Source of the DNA: CAZMOK01 sp964567785
GTDB lineage: Bacteria; Bacteroidota; Bacteroidia; Bacteroidales; JAGOPY01
DNA length: 64,000 bases
Assembly: GCA_964567785.1 (NCBI GenBank)
Contig: CAZMOK010000009.1
Span: forward strand, 1-64,000
Direction of reading: 5' to 3'
The position numbers and the translations under genes are program-made. Below are positions 25,128-33,667 of this stretch, piece after piece (the first letter of the stretch is position 1; the number at the start of each line of letters is the position of its first letter). The notes below the pieces were generated by a model. It was not told where the DNA came from and ran no database searches. It saw nothing but the letters and a program-made list of their open reading frames with translations.

Positions 25128-28085
25128 TCAGAACTCTGAATTATTATTAAGTGCGTTGTGCAGGATTTCCACCGGGTGATAGGAGCGCCGGCCGGTGCCA
25201 TCGCTGATCTGGTGCCTGCAACTCGTTCCCGGCGCTGCTATTACAACTTCATCCGGTGTTTTTCTCACCTCGGGAAACAACACCAGTTCTCCCACTTTCA
25301 TTGAAACATCATAATGTTCCTTTTCATACCCGAACGACCCTGCCATACCGCAGCATCCCGAAGGGATCTCCTCAACAGTGTAATTTTCAGGGAAAGAAAG
25401 CATTTTAATTGTCGGGTCCGTTGAAGCAAGGGCCTTCTGGTGGCAATGGCCGTGAAGTTTTATTTTTAAGGATGATGAGGTGAATTGATCTTTTTTGATT
25501 TTGCCCTCCTTCATCTCCCTGGCCAGGAATTCATCGATCATGAAACAGGAATTGCCCAATTTTAAAGCTTCAACCTTAAGACTTTCATCAACAAGTTCCG
25601 GATACTCATCCCTGAAGGTAAGGATTGCCGAGGGTTCTATTCCTATCAATGGAGTATCAGGGCCAATAATTTCCTTTAATCCATTTATGTTTTCAATGGC
25701 AATGGTCTTTGCCTTTTTCAGCATCCCTTTCGAAAGGAAAGTCCTGCCGCTTTCTTTTACTGAAGGTATGATCACTTTATAGCCAAGCGTTACAAGCAGG
25801 TGGTATGCCTTTATCCCAATATCAGTATCGTTGTATTCAGTGAATTCATCCGGGAAAAGATATACAGTGCCGGTTGGGGTTGTTGTGCCGTTCTGCGCTC
25901 TCTTCTTGTTGACCCATTTTGTGAAGGGCTGCGAAGAAAGCTTTGGGATACTCCGTTTTGAAGCAAATCCGAGTGTGCTTTTAAATATCCCCGAAGTAAT
26001 GATGTTTCCGGTAAAGAAATTATAGACGGCCGGCGCTATTGAACCCAGCCTGTTTAATGCCGTAATGTGTGCAATGGCTTTGGTCCTGAGAGGAATCCCA
26101 TTGTCATCATAATAATGCTGCAGGAATTCGGCCTTATATTTTGCAATATCGACATTGGAAGGGCACTCTGACTTGCAGCCTTTGCACGATAGGCACAGGT
26201 CCATTACATCGCAGATCTCTTTGTGATCAAACGGATTGGATTTGGTTGATTTCGTCAGGAACTCCCTCAGAATATTTGCCCGGGCACGGGTTGTAGTATC
26301 CTCGTCCCTGGTTGCCATATAACTTGGGCACATAGTGCCTCCAGATACCTCGGTCTTACGGCAGTCGCCCGAGCCGTTGCACCTTTCAGCGGCCCTGAGG
26401 ATGCCCATTTCCGCAGAAAAATCAAAATAAGTGTCAATTGTCTTTTCCTCCCTGCCCGGTTCGTACCTCAGGCTGGTATTCATGGGCGGGGTGTCGACAA
26501 TCTTTCCGGGATTGAAGATGTTGGCAGGGTCCCAGGTATTTTTGATCTCCTTCAGCAGGTTATAATTCCTTTCACCTACCATCAGTGGGATAAACTCACC
26601 TCTTAACCTGCCGTCACCATGCTCACCACTCAGCGAACCATTGTATTTTTTTACCAGCAGGGCAATTTCATGGGCTACCGTCCGGAAAAGTTCAACATCT
26701 CCCGGGTCTTTCAGGTTGAGTATCGGCCTCAGGTGAAGCTCGCCGGTGGCAATATGGGCATGATATACACATTCAAGGTTAAGTTTCTCAAGTATCTTTT
26801 TGAAGTCTGCAATATAACCGGGAAGTTTTTCGGGGCTTACGGCCGTGTCTTCTATCACGGAAACCGGCTTTGCATCGCCCGGCATATTGGACAGGACCCC
26901 GAGTCCGGATTTCCTGAGCGCCCATACTTTACTGATATCGTTGCCCTTAATAACAGGGTAGTGGTACCCGAGCCCTTTCTTTCTGAGATCTGCTTCAAGG
27001 TTTTCAGCGGCAGCGTCGATCTCTTCCGCAGAGTCTCTTGCAAATTCTATAATTAGGATCGCACCCGGATCGCCCTTGATGAAGAAGCGGTTTTTACGCT
27101 GTTCTATATTATCTTTTGTGAGTTCGAGGATCCGGTCGTCCATCAGCTCGACGGCTCCAGGCTTGTGTTTCAGTGCCACAAGGTTTCCCTGAAGTGCATC
27201 CTCAAGTGTTTCAAAATGGGCACAGACAAGGGCTTTGTTAACGGGTGGAAGAGGAACAAGGTTCAGCTTTATTTCTGTAAGGAAACCCAGTGTCCCCTCC
27301 GAGCCCGCAATGAGTGTCGATAAATTGAAAGGCTTTTCGGTACCTGAAAATGGTTCGGTTTCCAGAAGCAGGTCGATGGCATAGCCGGTGTTCCTTCTTT
27401 TTATGGAACGGTCAGGATATTCTCTCCTGATATCATCCTGGTTTTCAGGGTCTGACAACATTGTTCGGGCCTGCCTGTAAATTGATGCCTCCAGGGAATT
27501 GCCGCGACCCTTCATTTCAAGTTCGTGAATGCCTTTCATAGGGCCGAACTCTGCCTCGGAGCCATCACTAAGTACCGTTTTTACAGAGATTACATGGTCC
27601 CTGGTGCTTCCATAGATGACCGAATGTGCACCACAGGCATTGTTTCCAACCATCCCGCCGATCATACACCTGTTCGAGGTAGAAGTTTCAGGACCGAAGA
27701 AAAGCCCGAACCTTTCGAGGTACTTGTTGAGTTCGTCGAGGATAACACCTGGCTGTAATCTTACCCATTTTTCCTCCGTGTTTAGCTCGAGTATCCCTGT
27801 CATGTAACGGGATATATCGACAATGATCCCGCTTCCCACTACCTGGCCGGCCAGGGAGGTGCCTGCTGCCCTGGGGATCAACGGTATACCGTTCTCCACA
27901 GCAAAAACCACAAGCTTCCTGATATCTGAAGTGTTTTTGGGCCGGGCAACTGCATCAGGAACCTCCCGGTAGGCTGAAGCATCCACAGAATAAAGCAGCC
28001 TGTACTCATCGGATGTGTACAGGTCCCCTTCAAGCTTTTTTCCAAGCTCTTCCAGTTTCGATTTTATCTGTGGCGCTTCAATCAC
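25128..28085 (-). CDS. FAD-linked oxidase / Fe-S fusion, YdiJ-like (probable D-2-hydroxyglutarate dehydrogenase)
   Basis: Large GlcD-GlcF-type fusion of 985 residues, close to E. coli YdiJ in size and layout. Order: FAD-binding PCMH domain (about 40-220, with PLIPRAAGTSLAGQ), FAD-oxidase C-terminal domain (to about 540), two iron-sulfur Cys clusters (CNGSGDCRKT ... TMCPSYMATRDE, then CLSCKGCKSECPSNVD at about 645), and C-terminal CCG-type domains (HGHCHQKAL, SGCCGMAGSFGYE). It oxidises a D-2-hydroxyacid and passes electrons via Fe-S. The start is GTG, overlapping the upstream DUF1338 stop by four bases (GTGA). That partner makes D-2-hydroxyglutarate the best-guess substrate; D-lactate is the alternative. 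Confidence 0.85.
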   Translation of the reverse strand: MIEAPQIKSKLEELGKKLEGDLYTSDEYRLLYSVDASAYREVPDAVARPKNTSDIRKLVVFAVENGIPLIPRAAGTSLAGQVVGSGIIVDISRYMTGILELNTEEKWVRLQPGVILDELNKYLERFGLFFGPETSTSNRCMIGGMVGNNACGAHSVIYGSTRDHVISVKTVLSDGSEAEFGPMKGIHELEMKGRGNSLEASIYRQARTMLSDPENQDDIRREYPDRSIKRRNTGYAIDLLLETEPFSGTEKPFNLSTLIAGSEGTLGFLTEIKLNLVPLPPVNKALVCAHFETLEDALQGNLVALKHKPGAVELMDDRILELTKDNIEQRKNRFFIKGDPGAILIIEFARDSAEEIDAAAENLEADLRKKGLGYHYPVIKGNDISKVWALRKSGLGVLSNMPGDAKPVSVIEDTAVSPEKLPGYIADFKKILEKLNLECVYHAHIATGELHLRPILNLKDPGDVELFRTVAHEIALLVKKYNGSLSGEHGDGRLRGEFIPLMVGERNYNLLKEIKNTWDPANIFNPGKIVDTPPMNTSLRYEPGREEKTIDTYFDFSAEMGILRAAERCNGSGDCRKTEVSGGTMCPSYMATRDEDTTTRARANILREFLTKSTKSNPFDHKEICDVMDLCLSCKGCKSECPSNVDIAKYKAEFLQHYYDDNGIPLRTKAIAHITALNRLGSIAPAVYNFFTGNIITSGIFKSTLGFASKRSIPKLSSQPFTKWVNKKRAQNGTTTPTGTVYLFPDEFTEYNDTDIGIKAYHLLVTLGYKVIIPSVKESGRTFLSKGMLKKAKTIAIENINGLKEIIGPDTPLIGIEPSAILTFRDEYPELVDESLKVEALKLGNSCFMIDEFLAREMKEGKIKKDQFTSSSLKIKLHGHCHQKALASTDPTIKMLSFPENYTVEEIPSGCCGMAGSFGYEKEHYDVSMKVGELVLFPEVRKTPDEVVIAAPGTSCRHQISDGTGRRSYHPVEILHNALNNNSEF

Positions 28086-28891
28086 TGCTTTTTATAATAA
28101 TTAGTGCTTTCGAAGATCTTGTCGGCGCTTTTTGCTATGAAGCCCGAGAAGAGATCTCCGTCCTTGTCAGGATATCGCCTTGCGAATTCATAATAACAAC
28201 CGGGTACCTCGTAGGTGCCTTCCCTGAATTCCTTTTTGATTATTCCCGATTTAATGCTCGACTGTTCAAGCAGTTGCTCAGGGGTTCCCTTTATCTCACC
28301 GCCGGAATCGTTAAGCCTGAAACCGTTGTCTTTGAGGAACTGGTTCACCTTCTCCAGTGAATCAAGCTTTTCCAGATAGTTCACCGAAACTGTAAAATGG
28401 TTCGCACAGAAACCGAACACATAAAGCCATGCAGCATACTCAGACTCCTCCTTCAACTTGTCGTAAACTTCTTTTGAGGGTTTTCCCCATATATTTCCCG
28501 AATAGATCAGCTCATCCGATCCAAGGGTCTCCGAAGAGGCCTTGTCGATTATTGATTTAACTGTTTCCTGCAGATATTCACTGAACTCGGAAGTGATCAA
28601 CTGGCTGATAAACACCCTGGGTGCTTTCGGCTGCCCGGGCAACTCAAAGTGTTTTGCAACAAGTTTTTTTGCTTCAAACTTGTACTGCCCTTTTTCTACA
28701 TAACCACCCTCAATAAAAGGCCTGGCAAGCACATCTATATTTACCCTGGGGTCGTCATAGGTACGGAAGGCTATATGATCGTTCACTACCTCTTCACCTT
28801 CTGATAAAAACAGTTCGTAAACCTTCTTGACATCGGGATTCTGCTCTGTGTAGATCTTCCAGAGTTTTTGGAAAATAATTTCAGGTTTCAT
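28082..28891 (-). CDS. DUF1338 protein, 2-oxoadipate dioxygenase/decarboxylase (HglS) family
   Basis: Fe(II)-dependent oxygenase family whose characterised member HglS converts 2-oxoadipate to D-2-hydroxyglutarate in lysine breakdown. The motif HIAFR puts His39 and Arg43 four residues apart, as in HglS. His165 (ANHFTV) and Glu235 (YYEFARR) are candidates for the rest of the iron-binding triad. 269 residues is the short form of the family. The end overlaps the start of the YdiJ-like dehydrogenase by four bases. Function is inferred from family and neighbour; no lysine-to-2-oxoadipate genes are in the window. Confidence 0.78.
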   Translation of the reverse strand: MKPEIIFQKLWKIYTEQNPDVKKVYELFLSEGEEVVNDHIAFRTYDDPRVNIDVLARPFIEGGYVEKGQYKFEAKKLVAKHFELPGQPKAPRVFISQLITSEFSEYLQETVKSIIDKASSETLGSDELIYSGNIWGKPSKEVYDKLKEESEYAAWLYVFGFCANHFTVSVNYLEKLDSLEKVNQFLKDNGFRLNDSGGEIKGTPEQLLEQSSIKSGIIKKEFREGTYEVPGCYYEFARRYPDKDGDLFSGFIAKSADKIFESTNYYKKQ

Positions 28892-28964
28892 TTCTAAAGA
28901 TTTATGTTATTATTTGTCTTATTCCAGTATTGGCATCTGTTCATAATTATATAATGTTAAAACC

Positions 28965-29948
28965 TCAGAACATATTGTCGAGGAGAGTTTTCCCCAGCCC
29001 TGTTTCATCGGCTGAATGATTGAGATCCGTAAATAAGCCTGCAACTGAATGCCTGTCGTGATTCACTCCTCTGAGGTTTTTTTCAATCTGTTTCAATTCA
29101 TTAAAAAAATTACCAGTGCAACTGATCTCTGCCTCTTCGATCTTACCTTTTTTAACAGTTAACCGGATTACAATGTTTTCTTCCTTATAGTTGAATGAAT
29201 TATGGAAATTATAATCAGGGGAGTAACCCATATTCCACAAGGGATCGAGGTACCTTGTTTTTTTCAGCTTTTTGATCCTTTCTGTCTCCCTGTCTTTCCA
29301 TTCATAGATCATGACAGAAGGGGAGAGCAGGCCGACAATATGATCAAAGAACTTCTTGCTGAATTCCGCTGTATTCATAGGATCGTTCAGAAGTTGCTTC
29401 AGGTTCACCACATGAGTCTTTATTGATCTGACCGAACGGTCGTTGTAAAGTGTTTCGTTCCCGGCAATGGAATTCTCCAGGGCTTCAATGTTTGTATTGT
29501 ACAGCAGGGTACCGTGATGGATAACCCTGTTCTTGTATACATGTGCGGCATTGCCCGATATCTTTGCCCCGTTTACCCTGATATTGTTCTTGCCTTCGAA
29601 GTGAGCGCTCAGTCCGAGGGATGCCAGGAAGTCAATTACCGGGGCTGTATATTTTTTAAAGTCGACGAGTTTTCCCGGTTCTCCCGTCGTTATGAATGAG
29701 AAGTTGATATTTCCCTGGTCATGGTAAACAGTGCCGCCACCGGTTATCCTTCTGATGAAAGGGATAGAATGTTCCGAACAATATGCATGGTTGATCTCGC
29801 GAGAAGCGTTCTGATGTTTCCCGATAATTACCGACCTGTTATTTCTCCATACCATGAAAGCATCGTGGGGAAACTCCCTGAGCATGTATTCCTCGGCTGC
29901 CAGGTTGAAATACGGGTCGGTCTCTTTTCTGTAAATACAATAAAACAT
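28965..29948 (-). CDS. lplA: Lipoate-protein ligase A
   Basis: Attaches lipoate, via lipoyl-AMP, to E2 and GcvH proteins. The catalytic N-terminal domain begins YCIYRKETDPYFNLAAEEYML and has the lipoyl-AMP motif RRITGGGTVYHDQGNINFSF. A C-terminal accessory domain with VRLTVKKGKIEEAEI and an FNELKQIEKNLRG-like end completes the long LplA form. The ATG at 29948 (327 residues) is preferred to an adjacent TTG. 73 bases separate it from the DUF1338 gene. Confidence 0.92.
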   Translation of the reverse strand: MFYCIYRKETDPYFNLAAEEYMLREFPHDAFMVWRNNRSVIIGKHQNASREINHAYCSEHSIPFIRRITGGGTVYHDQGNINFSFITTGEPGKLVDFKKYTAPVIDFLASLGLSAHFEGKNNIRVNGAKISGNAAHVYKNRVIHHGTLLYNTNIEALENSIAGNETLYNDRSVRSIKTHVVNLKQLLNDPMNTAEFSKKFFDHIVGLLSPSVMIYEWKDRETERIKKLKKTRYLDPLWNMGYSPDYNFHNSFNYKEENIVIRLTVKKGKIEEAEISCTGNFFNELKQIEKNLRGVNHDRHSVAGLFTDLNHSADETGLGKTLLDNMF

Positions 29949-29967
29949 CAACCAAAAAAAGGGTGTA

Positions 29968-29975
29968 CAAAGCTA
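29968..29975 (-). promoter_or_regulatory. -7 promoter element of lplA
   Basis: The minus strand reads TAGCTTTG, matching TAnnTTTG, about 20 bases before the start codon. Confidence 0.55.
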
Positions 29976-30039
29976 AACGGAATTATTCAGTTTTAGCTAT
30001 ATGTTGGCACGATTTCTGAATTCCGAAAAGCATTATTGA

Positions 30040-30047
30040 TACTTTTG
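30040..30047 (+). promoter_or_regulatory. -7 promoter element of the LEA-like lipoprotein gene
   Basis: TACTTTTG matches TAnnTTTG and lies about 26 bases before the ATG. Confidence 0.5.
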
Positions 30048-30073
30048 TCTTTTATTTTATTCGAAAAAGAGCA

Positions 30074-30691
30074 ATGAAAAAAATATTTCCATTATTGATT
30101 GCGGCCATGATGATGATAACAAGTTCCTGCAGTGTGCTTGAACAGGCATCAGAGTTGTCGCGTCTTTCCAAGTGTGAGTTCAGGCTGAAGAATATTCAAA
30201 ACCCAACGCTGGCCGGCATTGATATCTCAAATATAGATTCTGCCGATGATCTTGGCCTGATGGACTATGCCAGGATCACCTCTGCAATAGCTTCAAACGA
30301 TCTTCCGCTGTCCTTTCTCCTGAATGTAGAATCGAGGAATCCCAATACAAAAGTGGCTGCGATGAACAGGATGAGCTGGATACTGTATATAGATGATATC
30401 GAGATGACAAGCGGTATGGTAAACCAGCGGGTGGAGATACCGCCCAACGGAGGAGCTTCCTCAATTCCGGTAAACATCCATGTAAACCTGATGGAAGCAT
30501 TGCAAGGTGAATCGGGAGAGGCACTTTTGAATTTCGGGTTTAATATCGCAGGGTCAGGTGAAAAGCCCACTCGCATACTGATGAAACTCAAACCGACAAT
30601 ATATGTGGGATCGAACGAAATTGAATACCCGGGTTATATAAATGTCAGGACTGAGTTTACCTCAGGAAGCACAAACTCTTACGCCTTTTAA
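30074..30691 (+). CDS. LEA14/WHy-like lipoprotein
   Basis: A 205-residue lipoprotein (signal MKKIFPLLIAAMMMITSSC, Cys anchor). The mature part is beta-rich and patterned like LEA-2/WHy domains: FRLKNIQNPTLAGIDIS, FLLNVESRNPNTKVAAMNRMSWILYID, then VEIPPNGGASSIPVNIHVNL. The gene is followed by a membrane-bound AraC regulator. Cell-envelope binding or stress protection is possible but not shown by the sequence. Confidence 0.65.
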   Translation: MKKIFPLLIAAMMMITSSCSVLEQASELSRLSKCEFRLKNIQNPTLAGIDISNIDSADDLGLMDYARITSAIASNDLPLSFLLNVESRNPNTKVAAMNRMSWILYIDDIEMTSGMVNQRVEIPPNGGASSIPVNIHVNLMEALQGESGEALLNFGFNIAGSGEKPTRILMKLKPTIYVGSNEIEYPGYINVRTEFTSGSTNSYAF

Positions 30692-30792
30692 AATGCATTA
30701 ACTTCAGATATGCCGGTTTGCTCCGAACAGCTAAGATCCGGATTTTATCAATTGAAAGATTATTTATTTTGTGATGTTTCAAAGGAAAAACA

Positions 30793-30800
30793 TATGTTTG
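30793..30800 (+). promoter_or_regulatory. -7 promoter element of the AraC-type regulator
   Basis: TATGTTTG matches TAnnTTTG, with TTTTG at 30767-30771 as a -33 element 21 bases upstream. The start codon follows about 21 bases later. Confidence 0.6.
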
Positions 30801-30821
30801 TAGTTGCCAATTTTGATAACT

Positions 30822-32045
30822 ATGTTATCTAAGGAGAATCTTTTTGTCATCCTCTTTTCTCTGCCTGTTTACCAGATGATCTTTTTCACGGTCCAGTCGG
30901 TCTCATTCCGGCTTAAAACCGACAGGGCAAGGGTAATGCTGGGGCTCTTGATGCTTTCGATGACCCTGGTACTTGCTGGCAACATAGTGTATTATTTTAA
31001 GTATTACGAGACTTTTACAGTTCTTTACCTGTTTTTCATACCTCTTATACTTACCATTTTACCTTTCTACTATATTTATGCAGAAATTCTGCTGGAGGGC
31101 ATTGGCAGTGTAAACATCCGGCGTCTCATTGTTTTGTTATTGCCTTCCGTGATCATTCTTGTGCTGAACCTTATCACATGGCTGCCCCTGACATCTGCCG
31201 ATAAAATACTGTTTCTTTCAAATGGTTTCCGTTCTCCTGAAGGGGGGAACCCGGGCCTGAGAGCGGCAGAGCAGGTTTTCTGGCTTGGCAATGTGGCGCT
31301 GCTTGGAGGGCAGCTTGCACTTGCTGTAATAAGATCCTCCAGTACACTCGTCAGGGCCCGTAAAGTGGCAGATCTTGAGCCTGCCAGACTTCCTTACCTG
31401 AAAACAAACTGGATGGTAACTGTTTTTTCAGCAGTTATTTCTTTCATTTTGATCATCAGTGTGATGAATGTATTGACGCCCGATGGGATCGGGGCTTTTG
31501 CTGTTTACAATGTACTGGTCCTTATATCCGGCGGCCTGACAGGTTACTACGGGCTTCGACAGGACCGGCTTGAGAAAGAAGTTTCAGTGCTCGTCTCACA
31601 AATGGGAAACCACAGGATTCTTAATAATGCTAAGCCTGACGCAGCATCAGAAATGCCCGTCGAAGAAGCAAAATTGCAAAACAGGGTACAAAAACTTACA
31701 CAAAATCAGGAAAAAGTAGCTGTTGAACTGGAGAGATTGATGGATGAAGAGAAGCTTTATCTCAATGAAAGCATTACCATTTCAGTTCTTGCCAATAAGC
31801 TTAGGGTTTCCAAACGTGAATTATCCCAGATAATAAACCATGTCAAAGGACAGAACTTTTACGGGATGATCAATGAGTACAGGATCATTGAATCGATGGA
31901 CCTCATAAAAGATGATGATTTCCGGCACCTTACCATTGAAGCCATTTCCGAAAAGGTAGGCTTCAGGTCCAAATCCTCTTTCAATGCCTGTTTCAAAAAA
32001 GTTACAGGCCTAACCCCCAGGCAATACAGGGAGCGGGAAAGCTAG
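30822..32045 (+). CDS. Membrane-anchored AraC-family transcriptional regulator
   Basis: Seven or so N-terminal membrane helices (roughly 1-240) are joined through a charged helix to a C-terminal AraC DNA-binding domain. That domain contains both helix-turn-helix units (ISVLANKLRVSKRELSQIIN and then IEAISEKVGFRSKSSFNACFKKVTGLTPRQYRE). Start ATG 30822 (407 residues) is preferred to TTG 30804. A signal sensed in or at the membrane is presumably passed to bound DNA. Target genes are unknown. The stop codon TAG is followed one base later by an 83-bp dispersed repeat. Confidence 0.88.
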   Translation: MLSKENLFVILFSLPVYQMIFFTVQSVSFRLKTDRARVMLGLLMLSMTLVLAGNIVYYFKYYETFTVLYLFFIPLILTILPFYYIYAEILLEGIGSVNIRRLIVLLLPSVIILVLNLITWLPLTSADKILFLSNGFRSPEGGNPGLRAAEQVFWLGNVALLGGQLALAVIRSSSTLVRARKVADLEPARLPYLKTNWMVTVFSAVISFILIISVMNVLTPDGIGAFAVYNVLVLISGGLTGYYGLRQDRLEKEVSVLVSQMGNHRILNNAKPDAASEMPVEEAKLQNRVQKLTQNQEKVAVELERLMDEEKLYLNESITISVLANKLRVSKRELSQIINHVKGQNFYGMINEYRIIESMDLIKDDDFRHLTIEAISEKVGFRSKSSFNACFKKVTGLTPRQYRERES

Positions 32046-32046
32046 G

Positions 32047-32129
32047 AATTTACATTTTACAATTTACGCTTTACGATTTTCAAAGGAGTTATTGTGGTTT
32101 GTTTAGTGTTTAATTATTATTCCAGGCTC
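32047..32129 (+). repeat. 83-bp dispersed repeat, left copy of an inverted pair
   Basis: Starts AATTTACATTTTACAATTTA and ends near CCAGGCTC. It is inverted relative to the copy at 36159-36241, with 71 of 83 positions identical without gaps by direct comparison. It begins one base after the stop codon of the AraC gene. Confidence 0.85.
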
Positions 32130-32210
32130 TAATTATAACGCTTCGCGATTTCCGCCTGCCGATCTAGTGATACACCCAAATTATAGGGTCCCTCAATAAG
32201 TTATATTTCA

Positions 32211-32218
32211 TAATTTTG
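32211..32218 (+). promoter_or_regulatory. -7 promoter element of the cca-miaA unit
   Basis: TAATTTTG matches TAnnTTTG. The cca start codon begins seven bases after its G, so the transcript is predicted to be leaderless or nearly so. Confidence 0.5.
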
Positions 32219-32224
32219 TCATGA

Positions 32225-33667
32225 ATGGAAGGATTTGAAAAGCATTTGCAGAAGCCGGTATTTCAACATCTCTTGAAAGCCGTCGATGAAATTGGGCAAC
32301 CGGCCTATGTGGTTGGTGGTTATGTGCGCGACCTGTTCCTCGGCAGGACCTCACCCGACCTGGATGTTGTTGTTGTGGGAAGCGGGATCGAGCTTGCAAA
32401 GAAAATGGCACGGATCATAGGAGGCGATACACACGTAAATATTTTCAGGAACTTCGGAACAGCCATGATCAGGTTCAAAGACGGCGACACCACCTGGGTC
32501 ATAGAATTTGTAGGTGCAAGAAAGGAATCTTACAGGAGGGATTCGAGAAAGCCCATTGTTGAGAACGGGACATTGCAGGACGACCAGAACAGGCGGGATT
32601 TTACAATAAATGCAATGGCGATAAACCTCCAAAAAGAAAACCTGGGAGAGCTTATCGATCCTTTCAATGGCATCCAGGATCTGCATGACAGGCTTATCAG
32701 GACGCCTCTTGATCCGGATACGACCTATTCTGATGATCCCCTGAGGATGATGAGGGCCGTAAGGTTTGCCACACAATTGAATTTTTTCATAGAGGAAAAG
32801 TCGTTCGAGGCTTTAAATAGAAATGCAGAGCGTATCCGGATCGTATCCAAGGAGCGCATCAACGACGAACTGGAAAAGGTCATAATGGCAAAGGTGCCTT
32901 CTAAGGGCTTCAAGCTGCTTGACAAGAGTGGGCTTTTGAAAGAGATCTTTCCTGAGTTCCTCGAGCTCAAAGGGGCTGAATTTATTGATGGCAAGGGACA
33001 TAAAGATAATTTCTATCACACCCTCAAGGTACTCGACAATGTTGCTGAAGTAAGTGATAATTACTGGCTCAGGTGGGCAGCGCTGATGCACGATATTGCA
33101 AAACCTGTGACAAAGAAGTTCGAAGAGGGCAACGGCTGGACCTTCCATTCGCATGAGTTCGTGGGGGCCAAAATGGTGCCGAGGATTTTCCGCAGGATGA
33201 AGCTCCCGTTGAACGAACACATGAAATATGTGCAGAAAATGGTATTGCTTCACCTGCGTCCTATAGTCCTGGCGCAGGACGTAGTAACCGACTCGGCCAT
33301 AAGGAGGTTGCTTTACGAAGCAGGCGATGATATCGATGACCTGATGGTGCTTTGCGAAGCAGATATCACATCAAAAAATCCTGAAAAGGTCAAAAGGTAC
33401 CTTAATAATTTCAAGGTCGTTAAAAAGAAGCTGGTGGAGGTGGAGGAAAAAGACCGCATCCGGAACTGGCAGCCACCCATTTCGGGAGAAGTTATCATGA
33501 AGACTTTCGGTATCCCTCCGGGCCCTGAAGTTGGTGTTATAAAGAACAACATCAGGGAGGCCATCCTCGATGGCGTGATAAGGAACGACTATGATGAGGC
33601 CTATCAGCTTATGCTGAAAGAAGGGGAGAAGCTGGGGCTTCAAGCAAAAAATCCTGAAACTCAATAG
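32225..33667 (+). CDS. cca: tRNA nucleotidyltransferase / poly(A) polymerase family protein with HD domain
   Basis: Class II nucleotidyltransferase that adds or repairs tRNA 3'-CCA. The N-terminal head has YVVGGYVRDLFLGR and the DLDVVVVG catalytic carboxylates, then RRDFTINAMAI and RMMRAVRFATQL. An HD domain (AALMHDIAKP) and a helical RNA-binding tail follow. The 480-residue length fits the HD-containing bacterial form. Full CCA-adding versus A-adding specificity cannot be settled by eye. miaA follows with no gap. Confidence 0.9.
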   Translation: MEGFEKHLQKPVFQHLLKAVDEIGQPAYVVGGYVRDLFLGRTSPDLDVVVVGSGIELAKKMARIIGGDTHVNIFRNFGTAMIRFKDGDTTWVIEFVGARKESYRRDSRKPIVENGTLQDDQNRRDFTINAMAINLQKENLGELIDPFNGIQDLHDRLIRTPLDPDTTYSDDPLRMMRAVRFATQLNFFIEEKSFEALNRNAERIRIVSKERINDELEKVIMAKVPSKGFKLLDKSGLLKEIFPEFLELKGAEFIDGKGHKDNFYHTLKVLDNVAEVSDNYWLRWAALMHDIAKPVTKKFEEGNGWTFHSHEFVGAKMVPRIFRRMKLPLNEHMKYVQKMVLLHLRPIVLAQDVVTDSAIRRLLYEAGDDIDDLMVLCEADITSKNPEKVKRYLNNFKVVKKKLVEVEEKDRIRNWQPPISGEVIMKTFGIPPGPEVGVIKNNIREAILDGVIRNDYDEAYQLMLKEGEKLGLQAKNPETQ

